From DZBG01 sp049241565 (GTDB lineage: Bacteria > Bdellovibrionota > Bacteriovoracia > Bacteriovoracales > Bacteriovoracaceae), in assembly GCA_049241565.1 (NCBI GenBank), contig JBMLQL010000016.1:124001-188000 (forward strand): a stretch of 64,000 bases of DNA, in the 5' to 3' direction. The position numbers and the translations under genes are program-made. Below are positions 8,673 to 16,725 of the stretch, one piece after another. Position 1 is the first letter of the stretch; each line of letters begins with the position of its first letter. The notes under the pieces were generated by a model. It saw only the letters and a list, made by a program, of their open reading frames with translations. It ran no database searches and had not been told where the DNA came from.

Positions 8673-8683
8673 AACCCACCTCC
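8643..8683 (-). promoter_or_regulatory. infC translation start region with AUA/AUU start candidates
   Basis: Reading the minus strand: GGAGGTG (8683-8677), then GGTT, then AUA (8672-8670). Nine codons on, AGGAG (8656-8652) is followed by six bases and AUU (8645-8643). An in-frame stop lies just upstream of the first Shine-Dalgarno. One of these two codons must start IF-3. Confidence 0.8.
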
Positions 8684-8703
8684 ATTAAGTATGGTTTCTT
8701 CAA

Positions 8704-8732
8704 TTAATACAATGCTCCACTAAGGACGACAA
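8704..8732 (-). promoter_or_regulatory. Promoter of infC-rpmI-rplT
   Basis: On the minus strand, TTGTCG (8732-8727), a 17-bp spacer and TATTAA (8709-8704) form a sigma-70-like promoter. Transcription would start near 8697, leaving a ~25-nt leader containing the infC Shine-Dalgarno. Confidence 0.55.
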
Positions 8733-8748
8733 TCGTTTTCCGCTATTC

Positions 8749-9198
8749 TCAACTGTAAAACGCAACTTGTCCAATTAGTCCTAGTTCATTCGCCTTTAAC
8801 TCACGCTGCCACTCAAAAATCCAGCGACTCCCGCTCTTCATCTGGACAGCGCGACTCTCCCAAAGAACTTGAACCTGCTCAAAAAGCTCATCCCATGACT
8901 TAGGGTTCACATCATAAAATTCAAGTTCCTGGTTAGTCCAATCCAGGGCCACAAAAGGCTCCACAATATCCTTTGGCGGGCCAATAAGCTCTCGCCCAAT
9001 AAGGCAGCCTTCTTGATTCGCCTTCATAAAATCAGGGGTATGAGGAAAAAAGAAAGTCACGACATCGCGAGATAGAGACCAATCTTTCTGCCCCGTCACA
9101 AGATCTTCCAGCTGCTGGTTCAGCTCTCGCCATTGATAGGGTTTCCCTTGAACTGGGAGAAGCACATAACGTTTAAGGCCTGTTTCTCTCATGCTCAT
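8749..9198 (-). CDS. Hypothetical protein
   Basis: 149 residues, soluble, rich in Trp and acidic residues, with no signal peptide or membrane segment. No family is recognised. Its ATG overlaps the stop of the upstream PlsB-like gene (9195-9198), so the two are probably translationally coupled. It may be an accessory of lipid metabolism, but that is only inference from position. Confidence 0.7.
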   Translation of the reverse strand: MSMRETGLKRYVLLPVQGKPYQWRELNQQLEDLVTGQKDWSLSRDVVTFFFPHTPDFMKANQEGCLIGRELIGPPKDIVEPFVALDWTNQELEFYDVNPKSWDELFEQVQVLWESRAVQMKSGSRWIFEWQRELKANELGLIGQVAFYS

Positions 9199-10964
9199 AA
9201 TCTATTGAACTTTAAATTAATCGCGACTTGATCATTCAGATCATAGATAAATTTTTCGATGAGTTGATCTAATTTAGCTACATCAATCACTCTGAATTTA
9301 CGGTCTTCCGTTTTTTCCACCGTATTGTTGGTAAGATAATAATCAATCGTCTCTTTAATAATTGGAACAGCAAATGACTCTGGATACTTCACCACTCGTC
9401 CATGCTCAATTTCAAGAGAGAATAATTCCTTGGCCACTTGAATAAAGCGCTCTTGAGTAAAGGCTTCATTGCTCAGATACTTCACTGTGATGGCAGAAAT
9501 ATAATAGGCTTCGTAAATATAAGAGAGGGCCGTCGAGAAACGGCGAACCTTAGTTGCAATTTGATAAAGTTCCTGAGAACTAAATTTAAAAAACTCATCC
9601 GTTGATTCAATTTTTCGTCCTACACCATAGGAAACAATATCAAGGGCAGTAAAAATCATCTCTTTCACAGTTGGAAGATAAAATTCGTACTTAAGCTCTT
9701 TACGCTTGTTTTGAAGAAATCGTGTCAGCTGAATATTGTCTTTAATCTGACCATTGAACACATTGAACCAAGTCGCATTAATAATTCCAGGTACAAGGAA
9801 GTGATGAAGAATCATGTTTTTATGAAACAGAACTTCCACGCGCGACTCAGGCTTAATGGCGTAGAAAACTTGATTGAGTTTTTCGCGTTTTAGTACTTCA
9901 ATTTTTTTATTTCCAATAAACATATCAAGAGCAGAACGAATAGAATTCATGGCTTCGTCGGGCTGAAGAGAAGGTGTTAATGGAACATTTAAATGAATAC
10001 AATAATCAATAATATCTTTAGCACGCTCTTCAATTTGTTTCCATGTGAGCGCTCCCGTTGGTTCATCAAGCATCAAGAGGGCCAGAAGTGATGACGGAGT
10101 CACTGGCATGTTCTTACCCACGGCCTTAAAACATTCAAACGCAAGATCCTGCGTCGCTTGTTTTAAATCTCCAGTATAACCCTCGCGGATAATTCCTTCG
10201 CCGAAATGGATATGAATTGTTCCAAGGCGTTTGCTAAAAAGTTTATACAGCTTTAAAAGTTGCGTGGCTTTTTCAGGCTCTTTTTTCGCTCCTCCAAGCT
10301 CACGGGCATGGGCCTTTTCTTCAGGAATATGCTCATGGGCCAAAGAGACAGGAATAAACATAAGTGGTTTTTGAATTCCCGCGAGGGCGTGAGATTCAAG
10401 TAGCATCTGAAACAAACCATACTTAGGTTTTAAAAGTTTTCCTGTCCGAGTTCGTCCACCCTCAAAGAAAAACTCCACCACTTGCTCAGTTTGCAAAAGA
10501 TAGAAAATATAGGCTTCAAAAGTTAATTTATAAAGCTGATCGGCCGTAAATGATCTGCGAATGAAAAAAGCTCCGGCTCTTCCAAAGAATTGTCCCATTG
10601 GAAAAACATTCAGATTAATCCCTGCGGCCACACGAATCGCCACTTCGAATTTTTTATACATACTATAAGTCAGGGCCACATAATCAGCATGAGACTGATG
10701 ATTAGGTACCAGAACAATATGATATTTTTTTTGAAGATCTTTAAAGTCCATTCCTTCCGGAACTTCTAGATTAATACCATCGTAGAGTTTTCTGAAAGTG
10801 GCATCGATGAAAGTCGTGGCCGACTTCACTACCATCGGAGAAAACTCACCATGGATTTCTTTAAAGAGTTTTTGTATTTTGGCCCGATCTTCAGGATGAG
10901 ATTTTAGTCTCTCCTGAAGTTTCGGGTATAAAAGAACTTGTTCTAATGCGTCGTCTGAAAACAT
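9195..10964 (-). CDS. plsB: Glycerol-3-phosphate 1-O-acyltransferase (PlsB-like)
   Basis: 589 residues. The acyltransferase block is clear: NHQSHADY (HxxxxD, His89/Asp94), AAGINLNVFPMGQFFGRAGA, then FFEGGRTRTGKLL. These match PlsB, which acylates sn-glycerol-3-phosphate at position 1 on the inner membrane to start phospholipid synthesis. The protein is about 200 residues shorter than enterobacterial PlsB (~807), missing mostly N-terminal sequence. A TTTAGGATGGC ribosome site precedes the ATG. It lies 6 bp after the IMPDH-like gene and overlaps the next gene, forming a tight minus-strand group. Confidence 0.85.
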   Translation of the reverse strand: MFSDDALEQVLLYPKLQERLKSHPEDRAKIQKLFKEIHGEFSPMVVKSATTFIDATFRKLYDGINLEVPEGMDFKDLQKKYHIVLVPNHQSHADYVALTYSMYKKFEVAIRVAAGINLNVFPMGQFFGRAGAFFIRRSFTADQLYKLTFEAYIFYLLQTEQVVEFFFEGGRTRTGKLLKPKYGLFQMLLESHALAGIQKPLMFIPVSLAHEHIPEEKAHARELGGAKKEPEKATQLLKLYKLFSKRLGTIHIHFGEGIIREGYTGDLKQATQDLAFECFKAVGKNMPVTPSSLLALLMLDEPTGALTWKQIEERAKDIIDYCIHLNVPLTPSLQPDEAMNSIRSALDMFIGNKKIEVLKREKLNQVFYAIKPESRVEVLFHKNMILHHFLVPGIINATWFNVFNGQIKDNIQLTRFLQNKRKELKYEFYLPTVKEMIFTALDIVSYGVGRKIESTDEFFKFSSQELYQIATKVRRFSTALSYIYEAYYISAITVKYLSNEAFTQERFIQVAKELFSLEIEHGRVVKYPESFAVPIIKETIDYYLTNNTVEKTEDRKFRVIDVAKLDQLIEKFIYDLNDQVAINLKFNRL

Positions 10965-10970
10965 GCCATC

Positions 10971-12029
10971 CTAAAGGTTAAGTCCGTGAGGTTTGCTTTC
11001 TACCATACCAGAAGTCGTCATTTCCATAAAGCGCGCATTCTTGTTGATATCAGAAATTGTCTGCGCGTTAAGATAAGTCATACCCGAGCGCACTCCTCCA
11101 GAAAGTTCATGAATAATATTTTCCACTGATCCTTTACAAGGAACCCAACGCGCCTCACCCTCTGGGGCCATTCCTTTCGGAAGATCACCGCGCCATGATA
11201 CTTGAGCATCTTTAGAGGCCATTCCACGATATTTTTTCTTTCCACCTTGAATCTCACCAGGAGTTTCAAGACAGCCTGAAAGCATTGAGCCAAGCATGAC
11301 AGTATCAGCACCAGCCGCAAAGGCTTTGACTATATCACCTGATGTTTTAATTCCACCGTCAGCAATCACGGGAATATTGTAGCGACGAGCTTCAAGCACA
11401 CACATGGCAACCGCTGTTAATTGAGGAACCCCACAACCAGTAATGATTCGAGTCGTACACATTGATCCTGGGCCGATTCCGACTTTAACAGCATCAGCTC
11501 CATGTTCAATAAGTCCCCTCACTCCTTCCGGCATGGCCGTATTACCAGCGATGATATCAATTTTTGGATATTTCTTTTTTACGTAATCTAAAGTTTCAAA
11601 CATCATCACGGAGTCACCATGAGCAATATCAAGAGTAAGAATATCAACACCAGCATCAGCAAGCATATCCGCTCGTCTCATGCCTTCTTCCTTGACTCCA
11701 ATTGAAGCAGCCACTGGAAGACCGTATGATCTGATTTTGTCTCTCATGAGTTTAATTTGATTGATCTGTTCTTCAGGAGTCATAAAACGATGAAGAATGG
11801 CCATCCCACCAAGCTCTGCCATCTTAATACACATTTCTGCTTCAGAAACGGTGTCCATATTAGCGGCGATAATCGGAGTTTGAAGAGAAAAGTTTTTGGT
11901 GATTCTAGATGTAAGATTAGGCGCCATTCGTGAATTCATTTCCGAATGCTTTGGCATGAGTAAGACATCATCAAATGTTAATCCGCGTGATCTCTCAACA
12001 ATCTCAGAAGCAGTAAAAATCAGTCCCAT
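10971..12029 (-). CDS. IMP dehydrogenase/GMP reductase family protein without CBS domains
   Basis: 352 residues, a single TIM-barrel. N-terminal LTFDDVLLMPKHSE, the AGNTAMPEGVRGLIEHGADA strand, the catalytic loop GIGPGSMCTTR (Cys191), the phosphate loop ADGGIKTSGDI and MLGSMLSGC are all present. The C-terminal GGVRSGMTYLNAQT and ESKPHG resemble IMP dehydrogenase. The paired CBS domains of GuaB are absent and the RYFQ flap of IMPDH is not visible, which fits GMP reductase. Either GMP to IMP (guaC) or IMP to XMP (guaB) is possible. GGAG precedes the ATG. Confidence 0.8.
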   Translation of the reverse strand: MGLIFTASEIVERSRGLTFDDVLLMPKHSEMNSRMAPNLTSRITKNFSLQTPIIAANMDTVSEAEMCIKMAELGGMAILHRFMTPEEQINQIKLMRDKIRSYGLPVAASIGVKEEGMRRADMLADAGVDILTLDIAHGDSVMMFETLDYVKKKYPKIDIIAGNTAMPEGVRGLIEHGADAVKVGIGPGSMCTTRIITGCGVPQLTAVAMCVLEARRYNIPVIADGGIKTSGDIVKAFAAGADTVMLGSMLSGCLETPGEIQGGKKKYRGMASKDAQVSWRGDLPKGMAPEGEARWVPCKGSVENIIHELSGGVRSGMTYLNAQTISDINKNARFMEMTTSGMVESKPHGLNL

Positions 12030-12092
12030 GATTTCTCCAAGGTGAAAATGTGTGTGGTACTAAGATTGTCGCTTGGAGGAGATGATATGAGA

Positions 12093-12112
12093 AGGGCCCC
12101 GAAAGGGGCCCT
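12093..12112 (-). terminator. Hairpin after the Na/Pi cotransporter gene
   Basis: A perfect 8-bp GC-rich stem (12093-12100 with 12105-12112) with a GAAA loop lies 7 bp past the transporter stop. A U-run is missing, so termination may be weak. Confidence 0.5.
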
Positions 12113-12118
12113 GAATAA

Positions 12119-13792
12119 TTAATCTAAGCTAGAATGGAATTTTTCGACGGCGCCGGCCATCAAATTAGAGTGAGCGCGAATTTTACGAAGGGCCACAACC
12201 ATATCCGAATATGTCAAAGCAGTGACAGGTTGATATGTTCCTTTCGAAATACGGTCTAAGTGCTTCTCTCTAATACTATCGGCCACCAATTGAAGCTCTT
12301 GGTCTTTGGCCTTAATAAGTTCCATATTTAGATTTTTACTATCTTCAAGACCACTGGCCACCAGATCATAGAATCCAGAAACCTCATCCATAAAACCAAA
12401 AAACTCGGCACGACTTTCACCATTAAGAGCTTCTGCGGTTTTAAAACGTTCACGATAATTAGCAAGACGTTCAATATAATCGGCTACACTCTCAAGCTCA
12501 TCAGAAATTTTAATCATGGCCTGAACTTGTTCAGACTGCTGATGGCTCATTGATTTTTCCATCACATAACAAAGGAAAACGGTAATCTCTTTGTGAATAT
12601 TGTCTGTAATTCTCTCGTAATCGAGAATCTTGGCGTGTTTCTTTGGATCGGCTTCTTCATCCATCCAGAACTCTTTAGAAACTTTAAGCATTCTATCCAC
12701 AATATCATTCATCTTTTTGAGCTCAGATTCAGCTTGAGCGATAGAAGCGGCTGGAAGCATATTGCTTGGGTCACCAAGCATAAGAAGATGGGGAGTTTCT
12801 TTGACGTCTCTATCAGGGGTAATCTTAGTCACAAAGGCTGCTAATTGATTAATGAATGGAATAAACAAGATTGTCGCTGAAAGGTTAAAAAGTGTGTGAG
12901 CAAGGGCAATATGTTGAGCTACATAAGGAACTGACCCATCTTCCGCCACAAAGCGTGGATCAAGAGGAATCAGTGAGTCTACTAATTTAAAATAGTAAGG
13001 AAGAATGGTAAGCATCACAAAAACCCCAAAGAGGTTAAAGCAAGCATGAGCTCTCGCGGCACGCTTAGCGTTCACATTGGCCCCTACTGAAGCTAAGATA
13101 GCTGTAATAGTTGTTCCAATATTTTCTCCAAGCACAAGAGAAATGGCTGTGTGGTAAGGAATAACTCCTGAAGTCGCTAAGGCCATTGTAATCCCGAGCA
13201 TGGCCGATGAAGACTGAACAATCATCGTTAGCAAACATCCCATCAAGATGGATGCGATATAGGCTCCATAGTGTTCGCCCGAGAAATAAGCAATTGAATC
13301 TAAAAAAGCTTGATTATCACGAAGTGGGACAAAAGCAGCCGACATTGTCTGAAGACCGAGAAAAACTAGTCCTACTCCAAGAACGGCCTTTCCAATATGC
13401 TGCCATCTCTCTGATTTTGAAAATAGACCTGGAATAAATCCAAGACCCACTAGAAGAAGACCGTATTTATCTACCTTAATCGAAATGATCCACCCTGTGA
13501 TTGTCGTTCCGATATTGGCCCCAAAGATGACTCCAATGGCCTGAGTAAGAGACATAAGTCCAGCATTCACAAATCCAACAGTCATCACCGTCGTGACTGA
13601 AGACGACTGAATAATACAAGTGACTAGAAGACCAATACCTACCGCCATAAAACGGTTGGATGTTAGTGAATTAATGATTTTCCTGATGGCATCCCCTGCG
13701 ATGGCCTGAAGACCATCGGACATGAATTTCATCCCGAAAAAGAAGATCCCGAGCCCACCCAGCAGCGTGTAGATAATGTTAAATGCTTCCAT
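12119..13792 (-). CDS. Na+/phosphate cotransporter (NptA/PNaS family) with PhoU-like C-terminus
   Basis: 557 residues. Two inverted QSSS repeats, typical of the PNaS family, are visible: CIIQSSSVTTVMTVGF with FGANIGTTITGW, and MIVQSSSAMLGITMA with LGENIGTTITA. About eight to nine hydrophobic segments span residues 1-320. The cytoplasmic C-terminal ~200 residues are helical and PhoU-like. The protein should import phosphate with sodium. AAGGGG precedes the ATG. It is 8 bp downstream of a small membrane protein gene. Confidence 0.88.
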   Translation of the reverse strand: MEAFNIIYTLLGGLGIFFFGMKFMSDGLQAIAGDAIRKIINSLTSNRFMAVGIGLLVTCIIQSSSVTTVMTVGFVNAGLMSLTQAIGVIFGANIGTTITGWIISIKVDKYGLLLVGLGFIPGLFSKSERWQHIGKAVLGVGLVFLGLQTMSAAFVPLRDNQAFLDSIAYFSGEHYGAYIASILMGCLLTMIVQSSSAMLGITMALATSGVIPYHTAISLVLGENIGTTITAILASVGANVNAKRAARAHACFNLFGVFVMLTILPYYFKLVDSLIPLDPRFVAEDGSVPYVAQHIALAHTLFNLSATILFIPFINQLAAFVTKITPDRDVKETPHLLMLGDPSNMLPAASIAQAESELKKMNDIVDRMLKVSKEFWMDEEADPKKHAKILDYERITDNIHKEITVFLCYVMEKSMSHQQSEQVQAMIKISDELESVADYIERLANYRERFKTAEALNGESRAEFFGFMDEVSGFYDLVASGLEDSKNLNMELIKAKDQELQLVADSIREKHLDRISKGTYQPVTALTYSDMVVALRKIRAHSNLMAGAVEKFHSSLD

Positions 13793-13800
13793 AAACCCCT

Positions 13801-14058
13801 TTAATCAACCCAACTCGCAAACCAGATTGGGATTAAAATGTAGAGAATCGTGTCTCTAATAAGATAGAACAAAAAGAAATAAACGAAGGCCTTTGGCCCT
13901 TTAAGAAACAGTCCTTCAAGGCCTAAGTATTGAGCTTTTTTTGACATCGCCACCATGAATTTGGTTTTTCCATAATGCTTTACAAAAAAAGTGGCGGCTC
14001 CATCTACCCGGCGATCAAACCAGAGAAACGGCTCCTTAACCTTGGCAAGAATTGACAT
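13801..14058 (-). CDS. Small hypothetical membrane protein
   Basis: 85 residues from the ATG at 14058, which has GAGGAA upstream. One or two hydrophobic segments occupy the C-terminal third (VYFFLFYLIRDTILYILIP). The N-terminal half is basic. It precedes the Na/Pi transporter by 8 bp in the same direction. No family is recognised. Confidence 0.7.
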   Translation of the reverse strand: MSILAKVKEPFLWFDRRVDGAATFFVKHYGKTKFMVAMSKKAQYLGLEGLFLKGPKAFVYFFLFYLIRDTILYILIPIWFASWVD

Positions 14059-14232
14059 AGTGTTCCTCAAACGATGGAAGAATAACAAAACTGAATTAAT
14101 GCTTCTGTTAAGATTAAGTCAAGAAAAAGCCCGGGGCCAAATAAATTAAGTCTAAGTAACGTCTCAATATTTCTCAGCTTTATGACATTTTGGTGACAAT
14201 TTATTAAGTTCACCTTGTTAGCATGAATCCAT

Positions 14233-15165
14233 ATGTTAGACACACTCAGACTTTGGAATTTCGGTTCCGGAGTTACACCAGCTATTCAAGATTTAGGGCG
14301 CTTTTTTGTGCTCTCTACTTGTCAGCGCTCTTTAGTGCTGAGTGCCGGTGATCTGCCGTTCCAGCAGGAAACTCTGCCCAAGCATGAGTATCTTGAAGGG
14401 GAAGAAGCCTATACTTATCTTCTTGAAACAATCTGCGGTCTTAAAAGTAAGCTTATTGGTGAGAACGAGATTGTGGGGCAATTCAAAGAAGCTTATAAAA
14501 TTTTTGCCGCTTCTACTCTGAAAGACACTCGCCTTTTAGTCATTCTTGAAAAACTTTTTAAAGATGCTAAGGATATTCGCACTGAGTACCTGATCGGAAT
14601 CTCTCAGAAGACCTATGCCTCTCTGACTCGTAAACATTTCATCGGACGCCTTAAAGCCCCTCATATTGTGATTCTTGGCTCTGGCGCTCTGGCGGAAGAT
14701 CTGATTAATCAGTTTAAGAAAAAAGCCCAAGTTTCTCTTTGTGCTCGTAATTCTGCACGAGTTCAAGAGCTGGCCGATCTCCACGGGATTAATATCATTG
14801 ATTGGAATCTCCGTGAGGAGCTTCATACTCATCCCTTTATTGCTAATACTATCGGCTTTGAAGGCACACTTCTCACTCAAGACTTCTTTGATCTATGGGC
14901 CCAAACTCACTCAGAGAGACTTTTTGTTGATCTGAGTGGTCCTTCAACGATTCAGACTTTCCTTGGTTTTGATGATGGTGTGGTTCGTTTAGATGATATT
15001 TTCAACGAAGGCGCTATCGTTGAGTCACAAAAACAACTTCAAATTGAACTGGCCCGTTCTGCTATGATCGAGCGAGCCTCGCGTCGCCGCGATCTTTTGA
15101 GTCAAAAAAAGCTTGGAATGAAGCTTGGGACTCCTCATTCTGTCTCGGATATGAGATACCTCTAG
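14233..15165 (+). CDS. hemA: Glutamyl-tRNA reductase, short divergent form
   Basis: 310 residues against about 420 in typical HemA. The catalytic cysteine motif STCQR (Cys30; usual STCNR) is present, followed by the family helix 'LLETICGLKSKLIGENEIVGQFKEAY' region, and an NADPH-domain loop ILGSGALAEDL near residue 150. The N-terminus is about 20 residues shorter than usual and the C-terminal dimerisation helices are largely missing. It should reduce glutamyl-tRNA to glutamate-1-semialdehyde, the substrate of HemL encoded two genes on. It opens the heme operon, 6 bp before hemCD. No ribosome-binding site is obvious. Confidence 0.82.
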   Translation: MLDTLRLWNFGSGVTPAIQDLGRFFVLSTCQRSLVLSAGDLPFQQETLPKHEYLEGEEAYTYLLETICGLKSKLIGENEIVGQFKEAYKIFAASTLKDTRLLVILEKLFKDAKDIRTEYLIGISQKTYASLTRKHFIGRLKAPHIVILGSGALAEDLINQFKKKAQVSLCARNSARVQELADLHGINIIDWNLREELHTHPFIANTIGFEGTLLTQDFFDLWAQTHSERLFVDLSGPSTIQTFLGFDDGVVRLDDIFNEGAIVESQKQLQIELARSAMIERASRRRDLLSQKKLGMKLGTPHSVSDMRYL

Positions 15166-15171
15166 TCACTT

Positions 15172-16725
15172 ATGAAAACATTCAAAATCGGTACTCGCGG
15201 GTCACTCCTCGCTGTCACTCAGTCTTCACTCATTTTAAATGAGCTCGAGAAAATCTCTGGCCATCGATTTGAGTTAGTCAAAATCAAAACTCAAGGTGAT
15301 GAAATTACCAACAAGCCCTTATGGCAACTTGAAGGTAAAGATTTTTTCACAAAAGAACTTGATGAGGCCCTACTCTCTGGAGCAGTTGATCTTGTTGTTC
15401 ACTCTTATAAAGATTTAGGTTCTGTTCGTCCTGAAGGGATTGAACTGGCGGCCATCACTGAGCGCCGATTTGCTCATGATATTCTTTTTATCAATAAAGA
15501 TTCTATTCCTAAGTTAAAAAACTGGTCGGGAGTTTTTAAAATTGGAACCTCATCTCCACGCCGTATCGTTAATATCACAAAATCAATCGCCAGCTATATC
15601 CCTCACTTTAGTGAGAATAATATTAAGATTGAATGTGAGATGCTTCGTGGGAATGTAAATACTCGCTTAGGAAAACTCAAAAACAATCAATACGATGCTA
15701 TTATTCTCGCTCTCGCAGGGATTGAGCGTCTGGCCCATACTGAAGAATCAAAAAAAGAACTATCAGAACTTTTAAGTGGAATGAATTATATGATTCTTCC
15801 TCAAAGTGCCTTTCCCTCGGCTGCTTCTCAAGGTGCCCTTGGTATTGAAACCTATGCTCACAGAAACGATAACGGAGAACTAAAATCCTATATCAATAAG
15901 CTTTTCCACGCTCCAACCGGAGAAGAAGTAAAACGTGAGAGAGAAGCCTTTAAAAGTTATGGTGGTGGCTGCCATCTTGCGGTTGGAATTCATGTCAAAA
16001 AAGTAAAAGATTTTTATCTACATATCCACTCAGGTGAAGTGGATGGAAAAAGAATTGAGAAAAAATATCTTGAAGGGGCCCAGGACTTCACAGGAAAATT
16101 TAATAAGATTTTTGTTGGACTTCCTCAGACTAAAATTACTGGGGCCGTCACTGATGAATATCTAGATAAAAAACCAGTGATTAATCATTTTGAAAGTTCG
16201 GGCAAGCATCTGTTTGTGACTTCTAAGCATACTCTTGAAAACCTAAGTCAAAACCATCCTGAGAAGGCCCAAGGTCTCTGGGCCGCGGGAACAAAAACCT
16301 GGAAAGAGCTCGTTAAGGCCGGTCATTGGGTTAACGGATGTTCGGATTCTCTAGGAGTCCAGGACCTAGAGATGGTTAAAACATCTCTTGCTCTTCAGAT
16401 TATTCATCCAAAACTGGATGGGTCTTGGATTGTACTCTCTCACACTGAAGCGGAATCTCCTCTTGGAAAAGTTATTCCAAGTTATGATCGTATCCCTACC
16501 AAGACCGAAGAATCCTGGAAGAGTGATCTTCTCTCAGCTGAGGCCTATTTTTGGACAAGTTTTCCCCAGTATCAACATTATGTCGAAGCTTTCCCTGAAA
16601 TTCGGCCCAAGTCTCACTTTTGTGGACTTGGAAAAACATATGATGAGTTTTATAAAGCAGGAATATCGATCCATCCTCTCGCAGGTATGGATCAAATCAA
16701 TTCATTATTAAAGGTAAATTTATGA
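15172..16725 (+). CDS. hemC: HemC-HemD fusion: hydroxymethylbilane synthase and uroporphyrinogen-III synthase
   Basis: 517 residues. Residues 1-310 are HemC: KIGTRGSLLAVTQ, VVHSYKDLGSVRPEG, KIGTSSPRR, LRGNVNTRL, SQGALGIE and the dipyrromethane cofactor loop YGGGCHLAVG (Cys267). The remaining ~190 residues look like a divergent HemD, with two matching half-domains ending in LWAAGTKTWKELVKAG and CGLGKTYDEFYKAGI, the 'G-x-x-T-x-x-x-x-x-x-x-G' helix starts of that family. HemC alone is ~310 residues. The fusion makes the linear tetrapyrrole and closes it. It overlaps hemL by 4 bp. Confidence 0.85.
   Translation: MKTFKIGTRGSLLAVTQSSLILNELEKISGHRFELVKIKTQGDEITNKPLWQLEGKDFFTKELDEALLSGAVDLVVHSYKDLGSVRPEGIELAAITERRFAHDILFINKDSIPKLKNWSGVFKIGTSSPRRIVNITKSIASYIPHFSENNIKIECEMLRGNVNTRLGKLKNNQYDAIILALAGIERLAHTEESKKELSELLSGMNYMILPQSAFPSAASQGALGIETYAHRNDNGELKSYINKLFHAPTGEEVKREREAFKSYGGGCHLAVGIHVKKVKDFYLHIHSGEVDGKRIEKKYLEGAQDFTGKFNKIFVGLPQTKITGAVTDEYLDKKPVINHFESSGKHLFVTSKHTLENLSQNHPEKAQGLWAAGTKTWKELVKAGHWVNGCSDSLGVQDLEMVKTSLALQIIHPKLDGSWIVLSHTEAESPLGKVIPSYDRIPTKTEESWKSDLLSAEAYFWTSFPQYQHYVEAFPEIRPKSHFCGLGKTYDEFYKAGISIHPLAGMDQINSLLKVNL

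Noticed and set aside
9711..9893. Plus-strand frame opposite plsB
   Set aside because: No start signal and no features; plsB is clear on the other strand.
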